From Marisa cornuarietis (Eukaryota > Mollusca > Gastropoda > Architaenioglossa > Ampullariidae), in assembly GCA_004794655.1 (NCBI GenBank), contig SMMW01000614.1:5478501-5542500 (forward strand): a DNA stretch of 64,000 bases, written 5' to 3'. Within the stretch, counting starts at the first letter, position 1, and every line of letters begins with the position of its first letter. The notes beneath the pieces are model-generated. The model did not search any database. It saw nothing but the letters and a program-made list of their open reading frames with translations, and was not told the DNA's origin. A program made the position numbers and the translations under genes. Positions 1 through 12,301 of this stretch are shown piece after piece.

Positions 1-270
1 AAAACTTTAGCTGTTTGTATGGAGTGACGTAGCTTTGACGTCAAACAGATAAGTAAACGTACACAGTGCATTAGAATTCTTCAACAGTAAACGTCACTTC
101 CTGTTTATTAGCCGGCACTGTAAGGCTCTAGGGAATCGCTTCATTCAACTTATATCCTTTAAAGCAACCTGATATATTAGTTTTTTTATTGTGCTGTAAA
201 GCACAGTTAGAAAGCTGCCGTATGCGCAATGAGCATTCTTTTGAATGGATACCTGCGCATTAAAAATGGA
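1..270. other. unannotated flank
   Basis: No gene, repeat or RNA was recognised here. The sequence is AT-rich and without a coding signal, and it runs into the (CAT)n array that follows. Confidence 0.5.

Positions 271-342
<72 letters not shown>
271..342 (+). repeat. (CAT)24 microsatellite
   Basis: Uninterrupted CAT repeats fill 72 bases. The repeat keeps reading frames open on both strands, giving runs of Ile on the plus strand and Met on the minus strand. Those frames are artefacts of the repeat and not genes. An uninterrupted array of this length is likely to vary between individuals (inference). Confidence 0.97.
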
Positions 343-3164
343 GTATGGACACGATGATGGCTTTGAATTGTACAGTTCGAGAGGTAATGGCGATATATAT
401 ATATATATAATGCAATTTTTTGTAATTATGCCGTAAATTTGTTCCCTATATGACACAAACATATTTATAGGACGTGTGTGCTCATTTAATGGTGGTGTTA
501 TGTAATTGATGGATATTGTTTCCCAGCCTTACTGTGAAAGCCGTTGACAGATGAGCGACCTGTGAGTGTGAGATCTGTGTGCTTGCAGAGAAAAGAGAGA
601 GAGTGTGTGTGTGTGGGGGGTTGGGTGGGTAATATAGTGTGTGCGTAATCTGTTTGTAACGTGCATGAGTGTTTAAGGAACAGAATAATTATTTAAAATC
701 TCTTATTCACAAAAAACCGACTCAAATAATTAAATAAATTGGCATTTGCCTATTGGCAAGCCTTCCCTTGATCCGGTGCATGAGAAGTCGGTTGTTTTGT
801 TTTCAAAGAAACAACCACACTCTAAGTTTAACAAGACATGAACCCGACAGCGAATGCCATGGACATCAGTTGAACAGATCAATCCAAGGGAGACAAATCC
901 ATGTGCTACAGCAAGACATGGCTCGTGACGCCCTTGTCAATATGGCGCTGATGCCCTGTTCGCTCTCTTGTCTCGCGTTCAATTCACTAAAAGCTTTTAC
1001 TTTCTGTTTCTTTGGCAATACCTCTTACTCACGATGTCTATTCAACCATTTAATCCTCTCTTCAAGAGAGGCATAGGTAGGGATAACATACCGGGAACAG
1101 CAGAGCTTCAGTACACGCAGCTGCTAGGCGAGTGTTACTCTGTTCATGTATAACACTAACCACAGAGATGAACTGCTCTACAGTATTTTCTGCAAATGGC
1201 ATAATAATAGTTACTATGAGAGACAAATATATTTTTTTAACGAACAAATTGAAAAAAGTATTTGATTTTCCAAGTGAGATTTAATAATTTCAAAATTTCA
1301 GTTTTTGATTGCTCCCAGAAATATGTTTTTAGTCTGTACAGTTTGATTACAGGGTCTATGATCAGAGCATGAATCTGCAGTCCATCTGAGCAGTCTCACA
1401 GCAGCTAACTGCTTTCAGAGAACCACTAGCACATTGACTGCGGTGGATGCTTGTTTCACTTTCCCTGCGCGTCCCCCATCCCTCCGTGACGACCTTCTAG
1501 CCCCAGTTTCGCCATAGTGTCGTGGGCTGTCAAGACTTATCTTGACAGAACATACGATATCATTCCCAATAGAACAACACTTGCCCAACAATACCCTTAC
1601 CACCAACTACGATAGATGTTATCATAAGACGCCAGCCAAAGATGTGATCCACTTCGAAAAAGTATGTAGAGACAAGTTGCAGACTAGAAAAAGTATTGCC
1701 TTCCCTTTGGCTTTTTTTTAAGTAGTCTTAAAAGAAGCTGACTGACAAAAAGAGAAAAGTAATAAAACACCCTAACGAGAAGAACAGGTCTGTCAGAAGT
1801 CTCAGGGTGGTGCTTCAAAGATGCAGGTCCTTGCAAGACCGGTGACAATGGTTTGAAGAACAAGACAATGGGGTACGACGGGACGACTGCAAGGTAGGGG
1901 AGGTAGTGACGACAGAGTTCTAGCAGCTCAGCGTAAGATGCATGGCGCCACAATTTTGCCGTGCGCGCGCTCGTCTTGTTCGTACAACTCGCGTGCGAGT
2001 GTTTTGTAACAGGCCGTCTGACGACCTGCCAAGCGTGGCGAATTTAGCCCAGGTCATGGTGACCTCTAACTGAATCTCATTGCATATGCAGCTCATGACA
2101 GGTAAAGTGTGGGGGCGGTTGGAGGTGAGGGGTGGGGGCCGCTTAGCCTGCTGTTGTGCGGGTTGGTAAGCCGGCCACAAGACGGGTTTGATCAAACAAC
2201 GATCGTAGACGCTACAAGCAAGATTTTTTAATTTAGTGAGATACACATATGGCAATGGAGGCAGTGTGTGTGGGTGAGAGAGAGAGAGAGAGAGCGAGTA
2301 AGAGTGTGACAGAGAGCGTAAGCAAGCGATATAGATGAAGAAAAATAAAATAGACTACATACAGAAAAATATCAATGACGGTAGTTGTTGATACTAGTTT
2401 TGGAATTACTTTTTCAGATAATAATATTATCTTTGTACGTATTGTGGGCCATGCACATGCAGAAAACACGAGGCGATGGGAAGCGAGACAGGGATCGATC
2501 AGACGAGGGTTCAAGTGACTCGGCAGACAGGCCACGCCTTAAAGGCGATTTTGCTCAGACGTGATTATGACGCGCCTGTAAAGATGCTTTCTAGCTTTGA
2601 TCAAAAGTTTTGGGCTTAGAACCAAACCTGCACACCTTAGCTATTTATTTATTTGATAGTTGGTACTGTGTACGGTATGGCCATAATGAGTAAAAATCAG
2701 AGATACTATTACTACTACTGAAGAGCAATGCTTATATAGCATATTTGTTATCTTGGCAACGAGCTCGATGCAGTTTACAGGAGAGTAGAGCGCAATGCCA
2801 GTTACACAGCTTTTGACCGACAGCGAACTGTATTGCAGGGTCACGTGGCCACCACAAGTGTGTGCTCCATAGAAAGGCAATCGATGATAAAAATGAGCTT
2901 GAAACAAGACCTCTTAAATCAGGTGTCCGACAGATGGCATTAGCGTGGATTGATAATAGACCTAAATCATGACCTGCAGCGGTATTACAACTGTCTGAAC
3001 CCTTTACACGCGTGCTCAAAACAAGATGTACTGAATTTCAATTCAGACTTTGGAGACAGGCTGGAAGCCACTGGGGCTACGCTGGGAAGGGAATGTTGCC
3101 AGTGACGTGGAAGACGCACTTCACTAAATGGATCTCATGCCATGCGATGTTCGGCTATGGCGAG

Positions 3165-3166
<2 letters not shown>
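343..3166. other. intergenic or intronic stretch, no gene recognised
   Basis: It holds a short (AT)n run near 391-410, mixed (AG)n/(TG)n near 590-616, and an (AG)n run near 2276-2296. Several open frames of 60-110 codons occur on both strands, for example at 753-1076 on plus and 1920-2255 on minus. None shows a recognisable motif, repeat of domain pattern or splice-flanked layout, so I do not call genes. Confidence 0.5.

Positions 3167-3240
<74 letters not shown>
3167..3240 (+). repeat. (CA)37 microsatellite
   Basis: A pure CA dinucleotide array of 74 bases begins inside 'gagctcacac' and ends just before 'gccgcc'. The alternating purine-pyrimidine sequence could adopt Z-DNA. An open frame reading through it gives poly-Thr-His and is not evidence for a gene. 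Confidence 0.97.
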
Positions 3241-3241
<1 letters not shown>

Positions 3242-4352
3242 CCGCCTTTCCTATTAGGAGTTCGGTAGATGGGCATTATTAATCATCTTTATCTTCGCAC
3301 CAGCTGGCAGGGAAAGCTTAATGGGAAGCATACCACTGGATTTCATTTAGGAATTCACAGTGATAAATGTTTTCATATTAAACGCGTATACAATCACATC
3401 AAAATATCTAATTATATTGCGCGATATCCCAGCAAACCGGCAATCACACTGCGCTGTTCACATCACAATAAAATAAAAATTAAAGAACAATGCGATGCGA
3501 AGTCCATGATAAAAAAAATGTTCTGGCTGTTAGGGATCGATCGAAACAGACGACCATGTTCAGCGAGAAGGCCCCGAATCTGACACAGACAGCCTATAAC
3601 ACTACAGTTCCTAAATCCCATTACCTCTATATCAATTTTGGGATGATGTTTGGGATGTTTGTAAGTTCACAACAACCGTTCATCGCATAACCAGGCAGTT
3701 TTTTCTTTCCTCTGTTCGTAAAATTTATGCCCGCACAGCACTCACAATATTATTGCAACAAACAGTACAGCTCTCTGATCGCTTTCATCCCAGAAATAAA
3801 TAATGGTTGACAATGTTTTTTTATTCCGTGGGCGGAAAAGATAAACAAGAAATTAATATGAATGAGGACAACTTAGTCAAGAGATTACGAAAGCCAGATT
3901 GCAGGATATGCAGAGAAAAAGAAGTCGAGAACACCCTCAAGCCAAATAAAAAAAAGACAATAATACAAAACCCAGAGCCCATAAAACTGAAGAGCAGTTT
4001 ATCAGAGGTGCCAAGCGTGCTGAGGGTACAATGCAGCAGATCGTAAGCGGGAGGTAACTTCCGGCGCACACACATCCGGTGAATTATTTACCGCTGATGT
4101 GGGCCATGAAATCGGCCTCCATGCTGATGTGCGCCATGAAAATGGCCCCCATACTGCAGCACAGAAATATGCAGCCCAGCACCGCGAGGGGGATGCGCGG
4201 GGTTAAAAGTCAGTTTGTGCGTACTCAGCCAGGGGAACACTTAGGCGGAACCCATAAAAGGATACAAATTTATTGCTGAATCAATTTTTTAACATCCCCT
4301 TCACCCGGTATACAATGTTCTTTTCCAAACTGACGATTTACGAGGCTTTCTA
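3241..4352. other. stretch with no gene recognised
   Basis: Open frames of up to 104 codons occur (3269-3583, 3807-4046), but they lack recognisable domains. The stretch ends at the target-site duplication of the SINE that follows. Confidence 0.5.
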
Positions 4353-4360
4353 ATCACACA

Positions 4361-4632
4361 GGTGAAGCGGATAGGCGAGTGGCTAGAGCGCTGACGTCCG
4401 AACTGAGAGGCCCGCGGCTCGAAACCTGTGGAGCGCAGCAATCTTTCCTCCAGTCGACACAACTGGCGAGAATGGGTACCTGACTCCAAAGAGTGGGAAG
4501 GAATTCCAGCATGGGAGAGGAGATGGACGCCACCCTTGTATAAAGCTGGGCCAGAGAAAAGTGAGGTCTCTAATCCCTCACTCCCTAACGACCCGACAAG
4601 GCCACGGGATGACCTTTACCTTATCTGACCTT
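4361..4632 (+). mobile_element. tRNA-derived SINE (SINE-1) with target-site duplication
   Basis: SINEs are non-autonomous retrotransposons transcribed by RNA polymerase III from internal tRNA promoters and mobilised by LINE enzymes. A tRNA-like head starts near 4361, with an A-box-like 'taggcgagtgg' at 4373-4383 and a B-box-like 'ggctcgaaacc' at 4416-4426, a spacing normal for a tRNA promoter. A body of about 200 bp without tRNA similarity follows, ending in a pyrimidine-rich tail of repeated 'ccttatctga'-like units, which resembles a LINE-derived 3' tail. The octamer 'atcacaca' occurs immediately before (4353-4360) and after (4633-4640), consistent with a target-site duplication. I recognise the layout, but the family name is not assigned. 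Confidence 0.8.
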
Positions 4633-4640
4633 ATCACACA

Positions 4641-6026
4641 CTGCCATATTTTATTTTCATATTTCCTAGCAAGGTACATAGTTTGCAGGACTAAAAACGT
4701 GTGATCGGTTGGCAGAAGTGACCCTAAGTATCGTCTCAACTTTTAAATAACATATTGTGCAGCCATTAGGAAACACAGCTACAGCTTCATCCTTTGCACC
4801 ATTTCTTGGTGACATCAATAGCCACTTAAAGGTGTGCATTTTAATGACATATTTTATCTCTCCTTAATTAGACAAAGATTTAAGGTAAAATAATATCCGG
4901 TACGACCAAGCCTTCCATCTTAGGCAACCAATCGATCTGCATTTATTTCTAAAAAGGTCGGGAAGTGGCCATAGACAGCCTCCAGCGCTCGAGAGGTCTG
5001 TTGTCTGTTCAAGTTACGTTGCTTTGACGTGCATTTTCGTATTTCTCACAAGTTCACAAAGACTACAATCTTTTTGTTATTCTTGGGTGATTAAAATATT
5101 TTGGCAGAGAGTTTTCCCCAGAGACCATGTTATTTCCATCGATGTTCCAACTGCCAAGCATTCTACATAAGTGTACCAGTCTCGCTTCAAATGATTTTAT
5201 CAATATCAGTCATATGTAGACCATCTTGAATCATATGTATATAATACTTATTGTACAGCCTTGCTTTCATCGGATCTCCAAAAGTATATCAAATATTACG
5301 AAGACCGTGTTACCCACTGACTGGATCAATGTGAAAGTGACCAAGACTGACCAAGAAAACACTTAGCTGATATTGGATATGAGTGTCTGTTCATAGGGTT
5401 AAGATAACGCTGCTCAGTATCTGCTCATAGAGTTGAAAGATACATTTTAGTGCTGGTAAATGCAAGAAAAAAGCAGATTTGTTAGATATTGTGGCCTGTC
5501 CTGTTGTCTAAAGGATCTAAGGGGTTGTCAAATTGTTGTCGACACGTTTTATGGACCGTTTTTATTACGGCGACCGGAGTATTTTTTCTCTTCTCAACAG
5601 ATCTTGCTGACATCGACATGTTCAGAGTATCACCATAGATTCAAACATACATACATACAAACAAATATACATGCATACATAGGCACGCAAACAAAACGTG
5701 CAGAAACAAATACGTCATTTACGACAAGGGAAAGTTTATATATTTGTTTCTACTAATTCATCATCGGTAGATGAACTGTGGGATGATGACAAGATAGTAC
5801 AACGAATAAGTAATAACAGTACAGACCAGATCAGTACAGGATAAAAAATAAATAAGAAAATAATAATTATAAATAATTATAAATTTTTAAAGCGGGAATT
5901 TAAAATTTTAAACGTGAACATGCAGTTTTCACGTGTAATTCTGGTAACATTAATAAGCGGGTCAAAGATCACTGGCAGAAGAACAACTGGCATTAAGGGT
6001 CGGAAAAAATGAGCAACAGATACATG
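4641..6026. other. stretch with no gene recognised
   Basis: AT-rich sequence holding a short (ATAC)n-like run near 5645-5680 and an (AAT)-rich patch near 5840-5890. There is a pyrimidine tract with an AG near 5585-5600 that resembles a splice acceptor, but nothing convincing follows it. Confidence 0.45.
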
Positions 6027-6034
6027 CCTTAACG

Positions 6035-6204
6035 CAGCGTTGCTCAACCTTTTACTTGTGACGCCCCCCCAGACGAATAAAGGTACGTCTGCGCGCCCCC
6101 CTTAGCCACTAATACCTATATGAGAAAATGACCGCCTTTGCGGCCCCCTTTTCAGCAGCTTGCGCCCCCCTTGGGGGGCGCGCCCCCCAGGTTGAGAACC
6201 GCGG
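6035..6204. mobile_element. hAT-type MITE, copy 1
   Basis: This is a 170-bp non-autonomous DNA transposon with no coding capacity. It begins 'cagcgttgctcaacc' and ends 'ggttgagaaccgcgg', which are imperfect inverted repeats of each other. It is flanked by the perfect octamer 'ccttaacg' at 6027-6034 and 6205-6212. An 8-bp target duplication and 'CAG..TTCTCAACC'-type ends are hallmarks of the hAT superfamily. Near the right end a strong hairpin lies at 6162-6181, with 9-bp GC arms and a 2-base loop. About 97 percent of aligned bases match the copy at 9652-9828. Movement would require a hAT transposase from elsewhere; none is seen here. Confidence 0.9.
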
Positions 6205-6282
6205 CCTTAACGACTGTCCTAGCCAGAAGTAAAGGCTAATCTTAACCCTCAAGAACGAGTCCTTTTTCCCTCTCCTCCATAG

Positions 6283-6545
6283 GTCACTGCATGGCGTCTA
6301 CCAGCAAACTATGCTTATTGAAACACAGAGCACGCTTTCTCTACAGCTCCCCTTTGACTTCGCAACTTTCTACTAGCCTGACCAACCGAAATGTTTCTGC
6401 CAAAGTGAATCCAGTCTGGCAGTCAACCACTCCCAATGTTGCGACATCGATTTTGAGAGTTTGCCGAATCTAGATGTGCGCAAGGAACATGGCTTGGTCT
6501 ATATCTCTTTCCATTCAATAAAGGCAACGCTGCATGTCCATAAAA
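6283..6545 (+). other. possible 3' terminal exon of an unidentified gene
   Basis: A long pyrimidine tract, 'tttttccctctcctccatag', ends at 6282 and makes a good splice acceptor. A frame with ATG at 6291 stays open to the stop at 6471-6473 (60 codons). An AATAAA polyadenylation signal follows at 6517-6522. The peptide is Ser/Thr-rich and basic, with no recognised domain, signal peptide or membrane segment. The layout fits a short last exon or the end of a long non-coding RNA. By chance, such an arrangement could arise in 64 kb of AT-rich DNA, so this is only a candidate. Confidence 0.25.
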
Positions 6546-8766
6546 CTTCAGCTTTTTCATCCTGCTTAACTTTTTTGTAGCTTAACTCCATAATTTTGAA
6601 GCCTGGTATAACTTTTCTTGAAAATGTTTTCTTAGAAAGATCTTTATTGTTTGCTTTAGTTGTTTGCTGAAAACAATCTGTAATTCGACAACGTTTACCG
6701 CTTATTTATCTCTCTTTGTTTCATTCCGTTTAAATGTTTTAAGCCTGCACTTCATTAGTTCATGCAATCTAAATTATTCAAACATCAAATGTTTCTACAA
6801 CATAAACTTATAAGCTCAACAGTAAGTATAGATTACTTGACATGTAAATGCAACACATTCATGCGAACAAAAATAAATGCCTGGTTACAAGACCTGCTTA
6901 GTGCGTCAAATGAGAAAAAGAAGTACAACACCATTTAATCGTGTAAAGTTCTATCACATCAACTGCCAGACGTGAGACAACTTTTCACGTTATTTCGGGC
7001 ACACTCACACAAAGCAGAGACCTAAGGGAACTTACCCTGAGTCCGATTTGCTCGTTACGAGTGAACTGAAAAATTCCTCCTCTTTGCTGCTGCGCGGTGT
7101 AGGAAAATCCTCTATAATCCATGTCTCCACCATCGATCCTTTACTCCCAAAAGACACTCTGCCAAGAAGAAGAAACAAAACATGATTAATGTAGAGACAA
7201 TTTCAGACAATCCCCGAGCAAAACTAGTCAATGCTGGGGGCGTCAAACAGGACGATACAGGAGCTTCTGCAAACCTCATTTCCAGACCAGATGAAATTAT
7301 CATTTGAAGAAATAACAAAGACAACAAATTTAACGTGAAATAACCAGGAACGAGGGATAAAATATTAAAGAGAATCGATGAACGAAAACTATGATTGTCG
7401 GTGGGTTACATATCCATTGAACAACACATACACATCGCTCAAAAGGAAACCGGGCAGATATGTTGGTCGATAAAAGGACGTTTGACGAAATTTACTTTAT
7501 AATTATGGAATATAGAAATAACATATTAAAAAGAGAAAGGTGAGATTATAATCGTATTTTAGTTCTTACAGTGTGTATTGTTATAGAGGAGGAATGTTTA
7601 TTGCGTTTGCCAGTTATAAAGCAAAAGCTCTCTTCTGTCTTTTTGCCATCGTTTTATTGCAAGAATATCACAGGAGTATTTTTCGTCTTTCGGTGACTGC
7701 GTGTTCACTGTTGATATTTTTCAATTATCTCAAAAGAGACCTAAATTTTCAGAAGTCAAGAAAGCAAATAAAGTATTAAACCAATGAACATTCAGAAGTG
7801 GAGAGAGAGAGAAAAATTCAGATGTTAAAACTTATGATGGCTTTTTCTTTGTGAAAAGTCACAGGTGACTGATATTGACATCGTTTGAAACGGAGTGACA
7901 ATTAAAAAAAATGAATCGGGCAGTTGCATTGGACAGCAATATTACTGCTGTTTTAATCATGCGTAAAAGGCCCCAGAAAATTTCCTTTAATGAAGTGCCA
8001 CGCTATCAGTAACAGTCAAAAAAAAAAGGCAAAATCCCATAGCTTTGTGGCCGCATGGCCAGGGAAGTGCAAGTGGTTTATCAGCACTTTCCTAAAATAC
8101 CCACGATGCCGATGGGCAGGTCACGTCGACCTGCAGACATTTGTTATGATGTCCTTTTCTCGGCCTGGAACGAAGCTTCCATTCTAGTCTTGTCAGCGGC
8201 CAGCCGGTCGACCGCTTCACAGATGTGTTCGATCGCGAGGCTCACCTCCCCCTCCCCCCCAAAAAAAAGATCGATTTGCTTCGCTGCTGATGAATCAGAG
8301 ATCATCGACTGCGTCAGCATCCGGGTATCCCAACTACACTGATCTGAAACTACATCAGTGCCTCGGCTGACCAGTTCCTTTCTATCTAAAGTCTCTGTAT
8401 TCTCCCTTCAGCCATCTTCTTATTTGCATAAATGTTTGTAAAAGAGAAAACGATTGCTAATAAAGAGAAGACAGCAAAGTTTTGAAAGAACGCGAAAAAG
8501 AACCTTGGTAGTCTGACAGTAGTGCGGGCTGCGTGCATCGTACTGAACGCTTTTCGCTGTTAACACTACTTATCAGGTGTTTGATCTTCGCCAAACTTTC
8601 CTTATTTTCGCTTTATGTCATTGAACTTTCGGCTCCTGTGAAAGATAAATAACATGTTGCCCTGCATTAATGAGATGGAAGTTGAGATTGAAGGCAAGTC
8701 TGGGATGAAAATGTGCTGCTAGTCAGCTTCTTTGTTCTTATCTTACACGGTGTAAGTGCGTAGGTC

Positions 8767-8805
<39 letters not shown>

Positions 8806-9643
8806 TTCATGCTGCTGTCTATGCGTTCTACCACAGAAAGCTCTTTTTTCCAACATTACAAAATAAAGCCAACGACCTTGCCCTTTGCACCCAGCCTTCC
8901 TTTACTACAACAAAGACATAAGGCTAATACGTCATCACCTATTGTGCATCCAATTGTTTAACTCCCTCCCCTCTCACCTTTCAAAAGAAATATTCAAGCC
9001 AGCAGGTGATGCACAAATCTTTGGTAACCATTTCTTCTGACTGTAAATTGTTACTCACTCATTACATTTTAATTATCATTTATTATGTAGTTTCCTTGAC
9101 TCACGACAGAGAAGTTACAAGCATCATTATCTTCATTATTATGTCCATCATCTTTTCTTCTTTTTTATATCTTCTAATGTTTTAATAATAATAATACTTG
9201 TTATCAATTTTATTTTGTTGTTACTGTAGTTGTGATTGTTATTGTCAATGCTATTGTTATTTTGTTATTCTTGTTTTCTTTTTCGATGTCATGGAAATCT
9301 TTGTTGTCTGCCTGTTCTTGTTTTTCTTCTTGAAGAAGTATCAGCAGTTGAATAAGTGACGACAACATCAGATGCACAAGAATTAAGCACACGGCGTTGA
9401 TTAACACTCTCCTGCCTAACTGCAGAGATACTTCACAATACACGTTTTTCATTAAATAATTCTAGCTTTTAAACTATTTCTGATCAAGTGAAATTAGTTT
9501 TATTTTCATTTTCGGAAAAGTTCCCGTTTGATGTTTGCTGTGAACTTTAGTCGACCTTCGACTCTTGTCAACCAGATCTGGCCAGACTCGCTAGCTGGAT
9601 GCTAACCACAGCTGTTAGTTAAAATCCTTCTAAAATAGCGACA
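6546..9643. other. stretch with no gene recognised
   Basis: It contains a (TG)n(AG)n compound microsatellite at about 8766-8804 and (AAT)-rich sequence near 9180-9250. Short open frames on both strands have no recognisable features. Confidence 0.5.
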
Positions 9644-9651
9644 GCTTAGCT

Positions 9652-9828
9652 CAGCGTTTCTCAACCTTTTACTTGTGACGCCCCCCCAGACGAATAAAGG
9701 TACGTCCCCGCGCCCCCCTTAGCCACTAATACCTATATGAGATATGAGAAAATGACAGCCTTTGCGGACCCCTTTTCAGCAGCTTGCGCCCCCCTTGGGG
9801 GGCGCGCCCCCCAGGTTGAGAACCGCGG
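9652..9828. mobile_element. hAT-type MITE, copy 2
   Basis: This 177-bp copy belongs to the same family as 6035-6204. It starts 'cagcgtttctcaacc' and ends 'ggttgagaaccgcgg'. The flanking octamer 'gcttagct' is present at 9644-9651 and 9829-9836, a perfect 8-bp target duplication different from that of copy 1. It differs from copy 1 by about five substitutions and a 7-bp duplication of 'atgagat'. The same GC-rich hairpin is kept near the right end. Two independent insertions with intact duplications show genuine transposition and not segmental duplication. Confidence 0.92.
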
Positions 9829-9836
9829 GCTTAGCT

Positions 9837-11701
9837 GACTGATATTGTGTGCACCCATACCCAGTGTGCGAATGCAGCTGCCATGTCACGTGAGATTTCC
9901 GGAATTTTAGACATGTCCTCCATCTTTTCCGGCCTGCTCACTTTCTGACTGTCTTTTTACATTACTCATAAAATATTAGCTTTCTGAAATTATTTCGCGG
10001 AAGAAACTGCGTGTTTCACCAAAAGCAGTTAATGATTTTGTCACAAACATTTAAAGGCAGCAAACAGAGGTGAAGAAAATCGATTGTGAAGAGTCACATA
10101 TTGACCATATAGATGAACGATGGGTGACCTATCACGAATTCCCTTTAAAACTGAAGTGTTTGAAGGGTGTAATCCCATTGGTGGATTGATCCTAACTTGC
10201 TGCGTGCGCCAGCATCTGGCAAGTCGGGGAACCATCTGACACGTTCAATTTTCCTCTAGTTTGGCTAATAAGATAACACAGTTAATATTTTATATTATAA
10301 AACCATCTAAGTCTAAACTGCATTTTCTGATGTCAGTTTACCCAGGGGGGAAATGTATGACAAATTAATGTGACACCTTGTAAAGCGAAATTTGGCATGT
10401 ATGTGAATGTTTCGGTCTTTAGAGATTAAAATAAAATCGCAATTTGACTATAAATTAAGTTTTGACTATTTAGGGTTTATTTTTTGAATTATTTCTTGCA
10501 AATCATTTATATGATAGCCCAGCATCACCACGGTAAACCCTGATCTTGTGTTTAATCTGCCTAAAACTTTGTGACTCTTCAGTCACTCAGTCCTTCTTAA
10601 AACTTTCTCAAGGATTTAAACGAACACCTAAATTTCTCTATAGAGGCGCTAGCACTTTTTTTACCTTTTATTTAAGAATCTTTTCAACCCGGGAAGCACA
10701 GTTGCTGCAAACCCTCTTTCAATTGATATCATGCTTATAGCCTCTGCATACACTCCTCTCTGACTACAAAAGAAAGAAAATTCTTTGCCAGATCTTAACT
10801 CTTCCTCATATCTACGCCGACATACTAGCGGGGTTTGCTACCCCGAGGCGGCAGAGAAGCTTCCAGAAAACGAACACACCGGAAGACATGCTTCACTCGA
10901 CAAGCGGTCGGTTTCTGGCAGCATTTATTAACGTTGAGCTGGTATGTCACTGACGTGTCTTTCCTTACTAAGCCTAGAGCCCTAGACAAAATGGAGGCAT
11001 CATGCCATACCGGCGGGAAAGGCGGAACGGAGCTCTTAGAACTGCAGCCTGTAAACAACTACTCACCAAAGCAAACTTTATTACCACGATGACACTTATG
11101 TTCGGGTGGTCTCTATTCATTCTGCGTTCCCAAAGGGGTTAGGGAATTACAGTTTTGCACCACATCTGCTCATTTAATTTTATCTCATTTTCTTGCACAG
11201 AAATCCTCTTCTGCTAGATTTAATCGCGTCTATGATCCTTTTTGTGATTTGGTATTGTATTGTTTCATTTTCTACTGAAGAATATTTTGATGTTTTTAAA
11301 TTAAATTAAAAAAAAACTAATCTGCTATATGTAATGTCTGATGTTACATTTCAATGATGCCCTTGTCACTTGGTTATTACATTTCAATAATTCTGATTAC
11401 AGCATGGATGACGGACAAAAAGCCACCATACACACACTCTTATAAATCACTTCAAATAAAAAGTTTAATTGAAAGTGACATTTTAATAATTGTGTGACAC
11501 GACCTCCTTAATCCAAGTAATAAGCTTTACAAAAGGCGAGATATCGAAGCCGACTGTACCTTAGATAAAGAAGTTCTAAAGCAGACAGCTATTGAATGGG
11601 TTATAAGAGAAATACTGTGGGAAGAACGTGACATGCGCAAGAAAAATGAATGCATACACAAATTTTCATATTCACAACCGTACATCACAAAGCCACACAC
11701 A
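9837..11701. other. stretch with no gene recognised
   Basis: Mostly AT-rich single-copy-looking sequence. Open frames overlap on opposite strands at about 10825-11092 (77 and 85 codons), with no recognised domain, so neither is called. Confidence 0.45.
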
Positions 11702-11728
11702 AACACACACGCGCGCGCGCGCGCGCGC
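11702..11728 (+). repeat. (CA)n-(CG)n alternating purine-pyrimidine tract
   Basis: A short CA run passes directly into an 18-base CG run. Alternating CG is the strongest Z-DNA-forming sequence. It is also CpG-dense in AT-rich surroundings. Confidence 0.85.
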
Positions 11729-12245
11729 TTCACTGGATAGGGTGTTTGACTATTTTTACCTCTAGACAAAACACTTCATCTTACTCCCACTGAGTGTCCG
11801 CGGACTACAATACACCTCGAAAATTTCAAATTGCTTCTCGACGGAGATAAGTCGTACTCATTTCAACACTTCCTCTTTAGTCAAAACACCTCCCCATCGC
11901 GATCTTTGAGGCTCTGTTAGTATTCTCACGCCGTAATTTCTCTCCCTCCTGGCGACGTCGGCATTAACGTGATGGCGGTACGATGCAGACGTGTTCAGGA
12001 CGTACCAATAAACACCATCTGGCTGTGGCGACGTAGCCGACACTAGTCACCTGGATCGCTACGCGGTAAACCAGTGCAAAGTATTGACCCGTGTAACACC
12101 TGATAGCAATAGTGTAAACATATCCTTCACATCGGTCCGTGATTACTTACTCTAAAGAGCTATTATGTCTAAATGATCAATTGTCTAAAAGTCTGCTGAA
12201 AGACTTACAATCTTCAATAAATCACAGTGCGATGATGCGCCCACT

Positions 12246-12260
12246 CGCGCGCGCGCGCAC

Positions 12261-12300
<40 letters not shown>
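12246..12300 (+). repeat. (CG)n-(TG)n alternating tract
   Basis: A CG run followed by 'cacgtgcg' and about (TG)17 gives 55 bases of nearly perfect purine-pyrimidine alternation. It has the same composition style as the tract at 11702-11728 but opposite CA/TG orientation. A Z-DNA-prone microsatellite. Confidence 0.9.

Positions 12301-12301
<1 letters not shown>

Noticed and set aside
145..462. Open frames rich in Met or Ile across the (CAT)24 array, and similar poly-His/poly-Ser frames at 53.8-54.2 kb and a poly-Ile frame at 44.1-44.4 kb
   Set aside because: They are direct translations of trinucleotide microsatellites, with no independent coding evidence.
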